DNA of 64,000 bases from Propionivibrio dicarboxylicus (lineage in GTDB: Bacteria; Pseudomonadota; Gammaproteobacteria; Burkholderiales; Rhodocyclaceae): NCBI GenBank assembly GCA_945902805.1, contig CAMDMZ010000001.1, positions 124,001 to 188,000 of the forward strand, in the 5' to 3' direction. The translations under genes were made by a program, and so were the position numbers. Position 1 is the first letter of the stretch. The number at the start of each line of letters is the position of its first letter. Under the pieces are notes generated by a model. The model was not told the origin of the DNA, made no database searches, and saw nothing but the letters and a program-made list of their open reading frames with translations. Shown here piece by piece: positions 1 to 9,766 of the stretch.

Positions 1-1554
<1,554 letters not shown>

Positions 1555-1572
1555 CACGGTGCGAGAAAAACT

Positions 1573-1833
1573 TCAGGCAGCCGTGATGATGCTGACAACG
1601 CGACGCTTGGTAGCGCCCTTGATGGCGAACTTGACCGTACCTTCAACTTTGGCAAACAAGGTGTGATCCTTGCCGATGCCAACATTGTCGCCCGGATGGA
1701 ATTGGGTTCCACGCTGGCGGACGATGATGCTGCCGCCGGAGACCAATTCGCCACCGTAGCGCTTTACGCCCAGTCGTTGCGATTCCGAATCGCGGCCGTT
1801 ACGGGAACTACCGCCTGCTTTTTTATGTGCCAT
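1573..1833 (-). CDS. rpmA: 50S ribosomal protein L27
   Basis: L27 lies near the peptidyl transferase centre and its N-terminal tail reaches the P-site tRNA. The 86-residue protein begins [19 protein letters not shown], the highly conserved start of the family, and has the usual [12 protein letters not shown] segment. There is no Firmicutes-type cleavable N-terminal extension. It follows rplU by 19 bases in the usual L21-L27-Obg arrangement. Confidence 0.98.
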   Translation of the reverse strand: MAHKKAGGSSRNGRDSESQRLGVKRYGGELVSGGSIIVRQRGTQFHPGDNVGIGKDHTLFAKVEGTVKFAIKGATKRRVVSIITAA

Positions 1834-1852
1834 GTTTCAGCTCCTGATCCGG

Positions 1853-2164
1853 TCAGACGGCAATGCCGCTGATTTCGATTTCGGTAAAGTTCTGGCGATG
1901 GCCCTGATGCTTCTGATAATGCTTGCGACGACGCATTTTGAAGATCGTGACCTTGGGATGCCTGCCTTGCGCGATCACTTTCGCCGTTACCTTGGCACCA
2001 GCCAGCAGGGGAGCACCGATTTTCACCGATTCACCCTCGCCGACCATTAGCACCTGGTCGATCGTGATTTCCGCGCCCACCTCAGCCGGTATCTGTTCTA
2101 CTTTGATCTTTTCGCCTGCAGCAACTCGATATTGCTTGCCGCCGGTTTTTATGACCGCATACAT
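1853..2164 (-). CDS. rplU: 50S ribosomal protein L21
   Basis: L21 binds 23S rRNA. The 103-residue protein starts [14 protein letters not shown] and carries the C-terminal signature [17 protein letters not shown] chose the ATG at 2164 because it gives the universal MYAVIKTGG start and has GGAG at 2174-2177. A TTG five codons upstream in the same frame is ignored. First gene of the rplU-rpmA-obgE-proB run, behind the promoter at 2204-2232. Confidence 0.97.
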   Translation of the reverse strand: MYAVIKTGGKQYRVAAGEKIKVEQIPAEVGAEITIDQVLMVGEGESVKIGAPLLAGAKVTAKVIAQGRHPKVTIFKMRRRKHYQKHQGHRQNFTEIEISGIAV

Positions 2165-2203
2165 GATTGTGGACTCCAAAGGGATGTTGCAAAAGAACCG
2201 CGC

Positions 2204-2232
2204 AGTATAGTGACAAGCACGGGTTCAGTCAA
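2204..2232 (-). promoter_or_regulatory. Sigma70-type promoter for rplU
   Basis: Read leftward: TTGACT, a 17-base spacer, TATACT. Both hexamers differ from consensus at one position and the spacing is optimal. It lies about 40 bases upstream of the rplU start, between rplU and the iclR-type gene, and should drive the ribosomal protein genes independently of the regulator. Confidence 0.8.
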
Positions 2233-2254
2233 AGGACTTTTGCGCGGCCTCCAT

Positions 2255-3052
2255 TTACGGCAAGCCGGCGACGAATTCGGGGCGATAGCCAATTGCGCCG
2301 GATATTTCATCGGCCGCCGCCTTTACCAAGGTCGCCCACTCCGGATTGTGCCGATCAGCCGGCGCTGAAACCGAGATTCCGGCAATCAATTCACCATCAT
2401 CATCGCGGATCGGAGCCGCAATGCAACGCAAACCTTGCTCGATTTCCTCGTTGTCAAAGGCGACTCCATGGCGGCGCACATGCTCTACCTCCTTCTCGAG
2501 GGCGCTGAAGGTCGTCAAGGACGTCGGCGTATAGCCAGGAAGCCCTGTCCGTTTGGCGTACTCGCGAAGTTTTTCACTACTGTCTTCTGCCAGATAGAGC
2601 TTGCCTACCGCAGTCACATGCAGCGGCGCACGGGCACCCACCAGATGGACCACCCGGACCGACGAGCGCCCGCTTGAAGTCCGGTCGACATACACGATAT
2701 CGTCGCCTTGTCGAACACCCAGATTGACACTTTCGCCCAGCTTCAGATGCAAGGCCTGCATGGACGGCATCGCCGATTCACGGATGTTGATGCGCGATTT
2801 GACGACGTTACCCAGTTCGAGCAAACGAATACCGAGACAGTAAGTGCCCGGGTCGCCGCGCTCAACAAAACCGGCGCGCGTCATCGCGGCCAGGATTCGG
2901 TGCGCAGTCGATGGGTGCAAACGAGTATCCAAAGCAAGTTGCTTCAAGCTGACCTGACCCGGATGACGGGACAGGCAATCAAGAAGCGACATCATGCGTG
3001 AAATGACTTGTATGCCTCCCTTGGCATCAGGATCGGCGACGGTTTGGGGCAC
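2255..3052 (-). CDS. IclR-family transcriptional regulator
   Basis: The 265-residue protein has an N-terminal winged helix-turn-helix (about 12-75, with SLKQLALDTRLHPSTAHRIL as the recognition region) and a C-terminal IclR effector domain (about 85-260), including GLRCIAAPI and the AGISVS segment. IclR proteins usually control catabolism of aromatic or organic acids in response to a metabolite. No catabolic operon lies beside it, so its target cannot be named. It ends 90 bases upstream of rplU. Confidence 0.9.
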   Translation of the reverse strand: MPQTVADPDAKGGIQVISRMMSLLDCLSRHPGQVSLKQLALDTRLHPSTAHRILAAMTRAGFVERGDPGTYCLGIRLLELGNVVKSRINIRESAMPSMQALHLKLGESVNLGVRQGDDIVYVDRTSSGRSSVRVVHLVGARAPLHVTAVGKLYLAEDSSEKLREYAKRTGLPGYTPTSLTTFSALEKEVEHVRRHGVAFDNEEIEQGLRCIAAPIRDDDGELIAGISVSAPADRHNPEWATLVKAAADEISGAIGYRPEFVAGLP

Positions 3053-3139
3053 AGGCTTCCTTGGCTAGGTTTGGTTGGGTCGGGGTGATCTATCTTAACA
3101 AACTGGAATGGAGATCTTTTGAGAACAGGGAAGACGCTC

Positions 3140-3910
3140 CTATGACTCCGTCTTGGCATCGAAGTGGTAGCCAAGAGCGATCACTTCCTGTCGCATTTCG
3201 GCCATGGCCAGCGGAACTTGTTCGGGCGTTCCACGCACCCCGAGCTCGATATGACGGCGCACGTCCGGGGAACCCAGCGTTGGCAGACTGAATACCTTAA
3301 TCTCGGGATAGTCGGCCTCGATTCGTCGCATCATTGGTGTCAGCACACTCTCGATGCCATCCCACACCAAAACCGCGTCGTCGGCGCTGGGCTTACGGTT
3401 GAATCGATCGGCGTAATAGGTATCCAGCACCCACTCGACCATCGGCCATGCCATCTGTGGAAAACCGGGCACGAAGTGGTGATTGCCCACTGAAAAGCCG
3501 GCGATACGATTAAACGGGTTGGGAATGAGCTTGGCACCACGCGGAAAGTTGGCCATGCCAAGCGAGGCCTCGGTAACGTCGCGCTTGATCTCGAAAAAGC
3601 GCTCGCGGATCAGGCGTTCGGCTTCGGGATGTAACTCAAGTTCGACACCCAACGCTGCGGCGGCGGCCTGGCGCGTATGGTCGTCCGGTGTATTTCCAAT
3701 GCCGCCACAACTGAAGACAATATCGCCACTGGCGAGAGTTCGGCGCAGTGTGTCGGTCAGGCGTTCGCGATCATCGCCGAGATACATGGCCCAATCCAGC
3801 ACCAAACCACGGGCACCGAGGATCTCGACAATCCTGGCGAAGTGCTTGTCCTGCCGGCGGCCAAGCGTGATTTCGTCGCCGATGATGAGCGCGCCAATAC
3901 CCGGATTCAC
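3140..3910 (-). CDS. CinA-type molybdopterin-binding domain protein
   Basis: A 256-residue MoaB/MogA-fold (MoCF_biosynth) protein: VNPGIGALIIGDEI at the N terminus and FSCGGIGNTPDDHT, matching the SGGIGPTPDD signature of CinA N domains. It lacks the C-terminal nicotinamide-nucleotide amidase domain of full CinA, so it resembles the stand-alone YfaY/competence-damage A proteins. The start is taken as GTG at 3910, overlapping the stop of the upstream EI24 gene (GTGA). No molybdopterin synthesis gene is nearby and its substrate is not known. Confidence 0.8.
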   Translation of the reverse strand: MNPGIGALIIGDEITLGRRQDKHFARIVEILGARGLVLDWAMYLGDDRERLTDTLRRTLASGDIVFSCGGIGNTPDDHTRQAAAAALGVELELHPEAERLIRERFFEIKRDVTEASLGMANFPRGAKLIPNPFNRIAGFSVGNHHFVPGFPQMAWPMVEWVLDTYYADRFNRKPSADDAVLVWDGIESVLTPMMRRIEADYPEIKVFSLPTLGSPDVRRHIELGVRGTPEQVPLAMAEMRQEVIALGYHFDAKTES

Positions 3911-4620
3911 AGCTGTACCCCCTGCGTTGAACGCAGACGACGCAATGCGCCAAGGCCAAGATGAACAAAGACTACGGCGGTAAAGGTGGGCGCCAGGATG
4001 TTCAGCAAGGGCACATGGGCGATGATCGCGGTACCGATGCCGGCGCCGAGAAAGCTGCCGCGCTGCTCGCTGACCAGTTGTTTCAACTCGGCACGGGTGG
4101 CGTGTTCGGCCAGAGCATCGAAGCGAAACGTGCGCTGATTGAGCCACGCAGCCCACGCCAGCGGCAGAACCAGAATCACCCCGGGAAGCAGCAGCAACGG
4201 CAAGGTGGCCAGGCCGCCGACAACAAAGATCAGGCCCGCCAACAGGGTGTTGCCCAAGCTGCCCATGAACACGTTTTCGCCACGCCGAACGAGATCCGGG
4301 TAATCGCGCGCTGCGATGCGGGTGATCAGCAGCGGCAAGGCCACGACCGCGACCAACATCAGGGCCGTGACATACGTCAGGGTGGCAAAGCCAGCCAACA
4401 ACAGGAAGACGGCGGCCCAACGCGCGATGAGTTCCCAACCCGACCAGGGCAGAGACGGCAACACCCGATCCATGGCGGCAACTCCATCGGCCCAGACCAC
4501 AATCGCTACCGTCACCCACAACAGCGCCGACACCAGTGCCGGCCAGATGGCGTGCCACAACACGCCGGCTCGCGTCAGATCGCGCGCCGCACGGCCGAAT
4601 ACCTTCACCAGTTCATTCAT
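3907..4620 (-). CDS. EI24/CysZ-family integral membrane protein
   Basis: The 237-residue protein has several long hydrophobic segments (about 25-50, 70-95, 135-165, 200-225), the pattern of the EI24 domain family, which includes the sulfate transporter CysZ. The sequence FLLLAGFATLTYVTALMLV is an example of a membrane stretch. There is no neighbouring cys gene, so a sulfate role is only a possibility. Its start overlaps the hrpA stop by four bases (ATGA) and its stop overlaps the CinA-type start. Confidence 0.75.
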   Translation of the reverse strand: MNELVKVFGRAARDLTRAGVLWHAIWPALVSALLWVTVAIVVWADGVAAMDRVLPSLPWSGWELIARWAAVFLLLAGFATLTYVTALMLVAVVALPLLITRIAARDYPDLVRRGENVFMGSLGNTLLAGLIFVVGGLATLPLLLLPGVILVLPLAWAAWLNQRTFRFDALAEHATRAELKQLVSEQRGSFLGAGIGTAIIAHVPLLNILAPTFTAVVFVHLGLGALRRLRSTQGVQL

Positions 4621-7600
4621 CGTTCACGACCCTCCCACATTTTTTGCAGACGCTTGACCGAGACCGGTGACGGCGTCTTGAGTTCCTGGGCAAACAGCGC
4701 GACGCGCAATTCTTCCAGCAGCCAACGGAATTCGTCGAGGAACGGATCACCGCCGTGCACATATGCCGACTTTAGCAGGGCGTGGTGCTCGCGTTCCCAC
4801 GGCTTGCCCAGCGCCTGCCAATCAGCCATCAGGCGCGCATCGCGGGCGGCGTCGTTGCGCGCCTTGTCCAGGCGTAACGCGGCGGCCTTCAGGTAACGAG
4901 GGAAGTGCTGCAGCCGCTCGAACGGGGTCGCGGTGATAAACCGCTTTGGCATCAGCGCCGCAAGCTGTGTACTGATATCAGTGCAGGTCTGCGGAAAGGC
5001 TTTCTGCATGCCATGGAGCTTCTTTTGCAGGCCATTGTGTTCCGTGAGGATAAGGCCGACCAGGCGCGCAATTTCCTGCGCCACCAGGAGCAGGCGGCCA
5101 CGTGCAGCTTCGCGTCGCGTCGAAAACGTGGCTTCGTTGGTGGGCAGCGGGTCCATCAGACAGGTACGCTCCAGGGTCGCCGCGACGAGTTGCTGCTTGA
5201 GCTCAGCCTCGGTGCCGAGGGCGATGAACTGCATCGCGATATCGCGCAAGCCGGGAATGCGTTCGATGGCCTTGACCTGCTCCTTGAGCTGCAGAGCGAA
5301 CAAGCGGGCGAGGCCTTTGCGGTGCTCGACTTGCGCCTTATCTTCGGTATCGAAGGCGGTAAGCCGCACGCCGTCAGTCTCGTCGATCAGCGCCGGGAAG
5401 CCAATCACTGTGCGGCCGGCAACTTTCATCTCCAGTAGCTCGGGCAGACTGCCGAAGGTCCAGGTCGTCGATTTCTCCTCGATTACCGCCGTCTCGCCAG
5501 CACCGACTTTTTGCTCGCTTGCCGCGAGATCGGCTGCGGCAAAGGCCTTGGCCACGCGATCGCCAAACTGCGCACGCAATTCCGACAAGTTGCGCGACAA
5601 TGCCAGCGTGCCGCCATGCTCGTCAAGCAGCCTGAAATTCATGAACAGGTGCGAACGCAATTCGCCGCTGCGGAAGGCATCGAGCGGCAACTTGAGCGCG
5701 ATTTTCTCTTCTGCGCTTCGCGTCAGCGCCCGCACTAGCGACTCATCCCGATCATGCTCTGCGTCGGCAAAGGTGTCGGCGAATTCGTCGATCGGTTGCA
5801 GGCGATGGCGGTATTTCTGCGGCAAGGTCTTGATCAGGGCGACGACCTTTTCCTTCAGCAGGCCCGGCACCAACCATTCGCAGCGCGTTGCCGGCAGTTG
5901 GTTGAGCGCCGCCAGCGGCAGCGACAAGGTAATGCCATCATCCGCCGCGCCCGGATCGTGATGGTAGGCGAGCTTGAAATTCTGGCCGCGATGCTCAAGC
6001 TGTGGCGGAAACGCGCTGGTCGTAATGCCCGCCGCATCGTGGCGCATGAGCTGGTCTTTTTCCAGGCACAGCAGCTTCGGGTTCTCGCGCTCCGCCTCGC
6101 GCCGCCAGTGTTCAAAAGCGACCAGCGTCGTGATGTCGTCCGGAACGATGGCGTCGAAGAAGGCAAACACCAACTCGTCATCGACCAGCACATCCGGCCG
6201 CCGCGACTTGTGTTCCAGCTTTTGAATCTCGGCCTTGAGCTTCTGGTTGTGCTGAAAGAAGCGCCACTTCTTCACCCAATCCTCGCCGATTTCGCCTTCG
6301 ACCAGCGCCGCACGGATCAGGATTTCACGAGCGAGCTTGGGATCGAGCGGCCCGTAGTGGATGCGCCGTTTGGCATGCAGCATCAGCCCGTGCAAGGTGA
6401 CGCGCTCCCAGGCCACGACCTGGCCCGGTCCTTTTTCCCAATGCGGTTCGTAGACGTGACTGCGCACCAAATGACCACCGACCTGCTCCAGCCACTCCGG
6501 TTCGATCTTCGCCACGCAACGCGCAAACAGGCGCGAGGTCTCGACGATTTCCGCCGCCACCATCCAGCGCCCGGCCTTCTTCAGCAGCGATGAACCGGGG
6601 TGAATATAGAAGCGAATCCCGCGCGCGCCGAGGTAGTTTTTGTCTTCTTCGCTGATCAAGCCGATGTGACCGAGCAGCCCCGTCAGCAGCGCCTTATGGA
6701 TCGCCTCGTAGCTGGCCGGAAGCTGATTTTCCTTCCAGCCGTGCTCGTGGCACAGGGTCATCAACTGCCCATGCACGTCGCGCCATTCGCGCAGCCGCAG
6801 CCAGTTGATGAAATTCTGCCGACACCACTGGCGCTGCTTGTTGCTTGTCTCATGCTTCCAGATTTCGTCGCCGGCCGCCCACAGCTTCAGATAGGAAAGG
6901 AACTCCGATTTTTCGTCCTTCCATTTTGAATGCGCCTGATCTGCGGCAGCGGCCTGTTCCTGCGGCCGGTCGCGCGGATCCTGGGTGCCGAGGGCGGCGG
7001 CGATGATCAGCACTTCCTTGAGGCAATTGTGCTCGCGTGCGGCCAGGATCATGCGTCCGATTTTCGGATCGAGCGGCAACTTGGCCAGCTCGACGCCATC
7101 CTGAGTCAGCGCCTTGCTCGTCTCATCAATGGCGCCAAGTTCGGCAAGCAACTGGTAGCCGTCGGTAATCATTCGCGGCAGCGGCGCTTCGAGGAATGGA
7201 AAATCCTCGACGTCGCCCAGATGCAGCGATTTCATGCGCAGAATCACGCCCGCCAGACTGGAACGCAGGATTTCCGGTTCGGTGTAAGGCAGGCGTTTGT
7301 TGAAATCGTCTTCGGCATACAAGCGAAAACAGACCCCGGCCGACACCCGGCCGCAACGACCGGCGCGCTGATTAGCAGCGGCGCGCGAAATCGACTCAAC
7401 CTGCAACTGCTCAATTTTGTTGCGATGCGAATAACGTTTGACGCGAGCCACGCCGGAATCGACCACATAGCGAATCCCCGGCACGGTCAGCGACGTCTCG
7501 GCCACGTTGGTTGCCAGAATCACGCGGCGGCCCTGGTGCGATGAGAACACCCGTGCCTGCTCGACGGCGGTCTGGCGCGCAAACAGCGGCAGCACCTCCA

Positions 7601-8375
7601 GGCCGGGCGGATGGTGCTTACGCAAGGCTTCCGCCGCCTCGCGAATCTCGCGCTCGCCGGGCAAAAACACCAGCACATCGCCAGGACCGGTGCGATGCGC
7701 TTCGCTCACTGCATCGACGATCGCGTCGTTGAGATCAGCATCCTTTCGTTCGTCGAACGGCCGGTAGCGCGTCTCGATCGGGTAAAGCCGGCCGGACACT
7801 TCGATTACTGGCGCGTTATTGAAGTGCTTGCTGAAGCGCTCGGCATCCAGCGTCGCCGAGGTGACGATCACCTTCAGGTCGCGCCGCCTCACCAGCACCG
7901 ACTTTAGGTAGCCGAGCAGAAAGTCGATATTGAGCGAGCGCTCGTGCGCTTCGTCGATCAGGATCGTGTCGTACTGGCGTAGCAACGGATCAGTCTGCGT
8001 TTCTGCCAACAAAATGCCGTCGGTCATCAGCTTGATGTAGCTTGATGGAGTGCTCTTGTCGGTAAAACGAATCTTGAAGCCGACATGCTGGCCAAGCTCA
8101 GATTTCAGTTCCTGCGCAATCCGCGTGGCGGTAGCCCGCGCCGCGATCCGACGTGGCTGCGTGTGGCCGATCAAACCATTCAAACCGCGCCCGAGCTCCA
8201 GGCAAATTTTCGGCAACTGCGTGGTTTTGCCTGACCCAGTTTCGCCACAGATGACCACCACCTGATGCTTCTGAATCGCAGCGGCAATCTCCGCGCGCCG
8301 CACATTGATCGGCAGCGTCTCGTCATACGTGATCGCCGGACGCGCCGCCCGGCGGGCTTCGACATCAAACTTCAA
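4617..8375 (-). CDS. hrpA: ATP-dependent RNA helicase HrpA (DEAH box)
   Basis: A 1252-residue DEAH/RHA helicase acting on RNA; in E. coli HrpA processes fimbrial mRNA and helps resolve stalled ribosomes. Motifs: GETGSGKTTQLPK (I), DEAHERSLN (II), SATLDAERF (III), QRAGRCGR (VI), then HA2, OB-like and a long HrpA-specific C-terminal domain. Length is normal for the family. Two copies of the dispersed 24-base repeat lie inside: near residue 157, read as KSVLVRRR between motifs II and III, and near residue 955, read as KVGAGETA in the C-terminal region. Start overlaps the acetyltransferase stop (ATGA). Confidence 0.97.
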   Translation of the reverse strand: MKFDVEARRAARPAITYDETLPINVRRAEIAAAIQKHQVVVICGETGSGKTTQLPKICLELGRGLNGLIGHTQPRRIAARATATRIAQELKSELGQHVGFKIRFTDKSTPSSYIKLMTDGILLAETQTDPLLRQYDTILIDEAHERSLNIDFLLGYLKSVLVRRRDLKVIVTSATLDAERFSKHFNNAPVIEVSGRLYPIETRYRPFDERKDADLNDAIVDAVSEAHRTGPGDVLVFLPGEREIREAAEALRKHHPPGLEVLPLFARQTAVEQARVFSSHQGRRVILATNVAETSLTVPGIRYVVDSGVARVKRYSHRNKIEQLQVESISRAAANQRAGRCGRVSAGVCFRLYAEDDFNKRLPYTEPEILRSSLAGVILRMKSLHLGDVEDFPFLEAPLPRMITDGYQLLAELGAIDETSKALTQDGVELAKLPLDPKIGRMILAAREHNCLKEVLIIAAALGTQDPRDRPQEQAAAADQAHSKWKDEKSEFLSYLKLWAAGDEIWKHETSNKQRQWCRQNFINWLRLREWRDVHGQLMTLCHEHGWKENQLPASYEAIHKALLTGLLGHIGLISEEDKNYLGARGIRFYIHPGSSLLKKAGRWMVAAEIVETSRLFARCVAKIEPEWLEQVGGHLVRSHVYEPHWEKGPGQVVAWERVTLHGLMLHAKRRIHYGPLDPKLAREILIRAALVEGEIGEDWVKKWRFFQHNQKLKAEIQKLEHKSRRPDVLVDDELVFAFFDAIVPDDITTLVAFEHWRREAERENPKLLCLEKDQLMRHDAAGITTSAFPPQLEHRGQNFKLAYHHDPGAADDGITLSLPLAALNQLPATRCEWLVPGLLKEKVVALIKTLPQKYRHRLQPIDEFADTFADAEHDRDESLVRALTRSAEEKIALKLPLDAFRSGELRSHLFMNFRLLDEHGGTLALSRNLSELRAQFGDRVAKAFAAADLAASEQKVGAGETAVIEEKSTTWTFGSLPELLEMKVAGRTVIGFPALIDETDGVRLTAFDTEDKAQVEHRKGLARLFALQLKEQVKAIERIPGLRDIAMQFIALGTEAELKQQLVAATLERTCLMDPLPTNEATFSTRREAARGRLLLVAQEIARLVGLILTEHNGLQKKLHGMQKAFPQTCTDISTQLAALMPKRFITATPFERLQHFPRYLKAAALRLDKARNDAARDARLMADWQALGKPWEREHHALLKSAYVHGGDPFLDEFRWLLEELRVALFAQELKTPSPVSVKRLQKMWEGRER
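5487..5510 (-). repeat. Dispersed 24-base motif, copy 1 (in hrpA)
   Basis: Exact match to the consensus AAAGTCGGYGCTGGCG-RB-ACGGCG, read leftward. It is in gene sense in hrpA and encodes KVGAGETA in the variable C-terminal part. Confidence 0.9.
7882..7905 (-). repeat. Dispersed 24-base motif, copy 2 (in hrpA helicase core)
   Basis: Two mismatches to the consensus. It encodes KSVLVRRR directly before DLKVIVTSATLD, a conserved stretch where E. coli HrpA, from memory, has a segment of equal length, so this copy does not look like an insertion. Confidence 0.65.
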
Positions 8376-8884
8376 GGCGAAGTACCGGAATCTGGGCTCG
8401 CCTGCGCCAGAATCGCCAATGGCAGAATCATATTCAGCGGATCATCACGTCCCGCCAGAAAGCCCAGCCGAAGATAGAAGTCACGGGCGGCGATATTCTT
8501 GGCCTCGACCGCAACACCGTAGATGCCGACATGCGCCGACCAGTCCAGGGCCAATCCCAAGGCGAACCGAAGCAGTTCCTTGCCTATCCCACGTCCCCGA
8601 TGCCGACTATCCACGGCGAGCCGACCAACACGCATCACCGGCACCGGATAACGCGGTAATTTGAGTCCCACCGGCAGGTTGGCGGTTGCCACCTGACCAG
8701 CGCTGACTGTGACGAAGCCAACGACGGTCAGCCCATCTTCAGCCAAAGCTACATAGGTACGGCCAAAGTTCCTGCGTTGCTGTTGCCCCGCCAGATTCGT
8801 CAGGAAAACATCGAGCGCCGGCTCGCCGCAATTGAAGCCCGTGCGTCGATGTCGATCTCCCAATAACTCGATGCGAAGGGACAT
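8372..8884 (-). CDS. GNAT acetyltransferase, TacT-like toxin
   Basis: A 170-residue GNAT protein with the layout of type II toxins of the TacT/AtaT group: FNCGEPALDVFL near the N terminus, RTYVA, LPRYPVPVMRVGRLAVD, then the acetyl-CoA loop RHRGRGIGKELL and a FYLRLGF C-terminal motif. Known members acetylate the amino group of charged tRNAs and block translation. It begins immediately after the stop of the ribbon-helix-helix gene, as in known pairs. Its stop overlaps the hrpA start, so toxin and helicase are likely on one transcript. Confidence 0.85.
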   Translation of the reverse strand: MSLRIELLGDRHRRTGFNCGEPALDVFLTNLAGQQQRRNFGRTYVALAEDGLTVVGFVTVSAGQVATANLPVGLKLPRYPVPVMRVGRLAVDSRHRGRGIGKELLRFALGLALDWSAHVGIYGVAVEAKNIAARDFYLRLGFLAGRDDPLNMILPLAILAQASPDSGTSP

Positions 8885-9172
8885 TCAGCGCCGCGCCATC
8901 AAATCGCGCAGCGCCTGGGTGGGTTGCGGCGGATTCTCGCAAGCGGCGATGAAGGCCTCGAAGTCCCGTTGCGACAACATGATCGTATCGTTATCGCTCA
9001 CGACTCGCCGCGCCGCCTCGTAAGCGTTCTGTAACATGAAACCTGACACCGTAGTGCCCATTAGCGCGGCAGCCCGCTCGATCAGCGCTTTGGCCTCGGG
9101 ACTGGTACGCAGGTTGATGCGGGCAGATTCGGTGGATCGGGGCGGGCGATCATCAAGCGTCGCGGCAGTCAT
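8885..9172 (-). CDS. DUF1778 ribbon-helix-helix antitoxin, TacA-like
   Basis: A 95-residue protein with an RHH DNA-binding segment (about 15-60: INLRTSPEAKALIERAAALM then SGFML) and a C-terminal tail that in TacA-type antitoxins wraps the acetyltransferase. GTTVSGFMLQNA is typical of DUF1778. The start ATG at 9172 has a strong AAAGGAGC upstream (9179-9185). Directly abuts the GNAT gene. Expected to bind its own promoter, in the 36-base gap to the upstream HTH gene or further upstream. Confidence 0.85.
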   Translation of the reverse strand: MTAATLDDRPPRSTESARINLRTSPEAKALIERAAALMGTTVSGFMLQNAYEAARRVVSDNDTIMLSQRDFEAFIAACENPPQPTQALRDLMARR

Positions 9173-9208
9173 GGCATGGCTCCTTTGTGCTAAGAAGCGA
9201 ATTGTACG

Positions 9209-9631
9209 TCAATTTGCCACAATAGCACTCACCGGCAGCACTCCATTTGCTTTCGCCAGCGCCAGAATCACCTCGCGCGCCACCTTCCGCTGCGGCACCG
9301 GAAGCTTGAGGAAGAGTTCGAATATTTCACGTTCCTGATAGCCGATGCCTTCGTCCCATGTCTTGCGGCGAGCGCGCACCGCTTTCGGCACCTCATCGCC
9401 ATAACGCAATACCGAGGGCTCCACTCCGAGCCATTCGGCGAGGCAGAGAACCTTGTCATGGGTAGGGATGCTCTCGCCGCGTAGCCAGCGACGCACGCCG
9501 TGTAGTGTTACGGGCTTACCCCAAAAACGTTGATTGAACTCCCGTTCGATTACAGCCGGCTTCGCCGGTACGCCCACACGCAGCAGCGCATCCTGTAGAC
9601 GCTGGGCAAATTCGGCCTTGGCTTTTTCCAT
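9209..9631 (-). CDS. HTH (Cro/CI-type) transcriptional regulator
   Basis: A 140-residue protein with an N-terminal helix-turn-helix region (about 25-72: KPVTLHGVRRWLRGESIPTH, then KVLCLAEWLGV), like regulators that choose a helix by reading operators near their own gene. The C-terminal half is helical with no family I recognise. Its start lies 17 bases from a perfect 11-base inverted repeat (9648-9670), a likely autoregulatory operator. The gene heads the antitoxin-toxin-hrpA run. Confidence 0.75.
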   Translation of the reverse strand: MEKAKAEFAQRLQDALLRVGVPAKPAVIEREFNQRFWGKPVTLHGVRRWLRGESIPTHDKVLCLAEWLGVEPSVLRYGDEVPKAVRARRKTWDEGIGYQEREIFELFLKLPVPQRKVAREVILALAKANGVLPVSAIVAN

Positions 9632-9647
9632 GAGCCGAAATTAAGCA

Positions 9648-9670
9648 TGCAACGTAATTATTACGTTGCA
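9648..9670. promoter_or_regulatory. Perfect inverted repeat, probable operator of the HTH gene
   Basis: TGCAACGTAAT, one central T, then ATTACGTTGCA: 11-base arms with no mismatch. A related half-site (TACGTAAT) follows at 9684-9691. It lies just upstream of the leftward HTH gene and about 100 bases upstream of the rightward lipoprotein, so a bound dimer could affect both. Confidence 0.75.
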
Positions 9671-9766
9671 ATACATAATAAAGTACGTAATATGATTGAT
9701 TAGTAGTCACGTTACTGTCTTGAATCTAGGCTGATGCACCCCATGACGTCTTACAAGGAGCCCAAA

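Noticed and set aside
3911-4558. Long in-frame upstream extension of the CinA-type gene
   Set aside because: It lies entirely inside the EI24 gene in another frame, is compositionally odd and has no family similarity; the GTG at 3910 gives a normal protein.
3961-4896. A long open frame on the plus strand opposite the EI24 gene and hrpA
   Set aside because: Gln/Arg-rich shadow of GC-rich coding sequence on the other strand, no ribosome site, no family.
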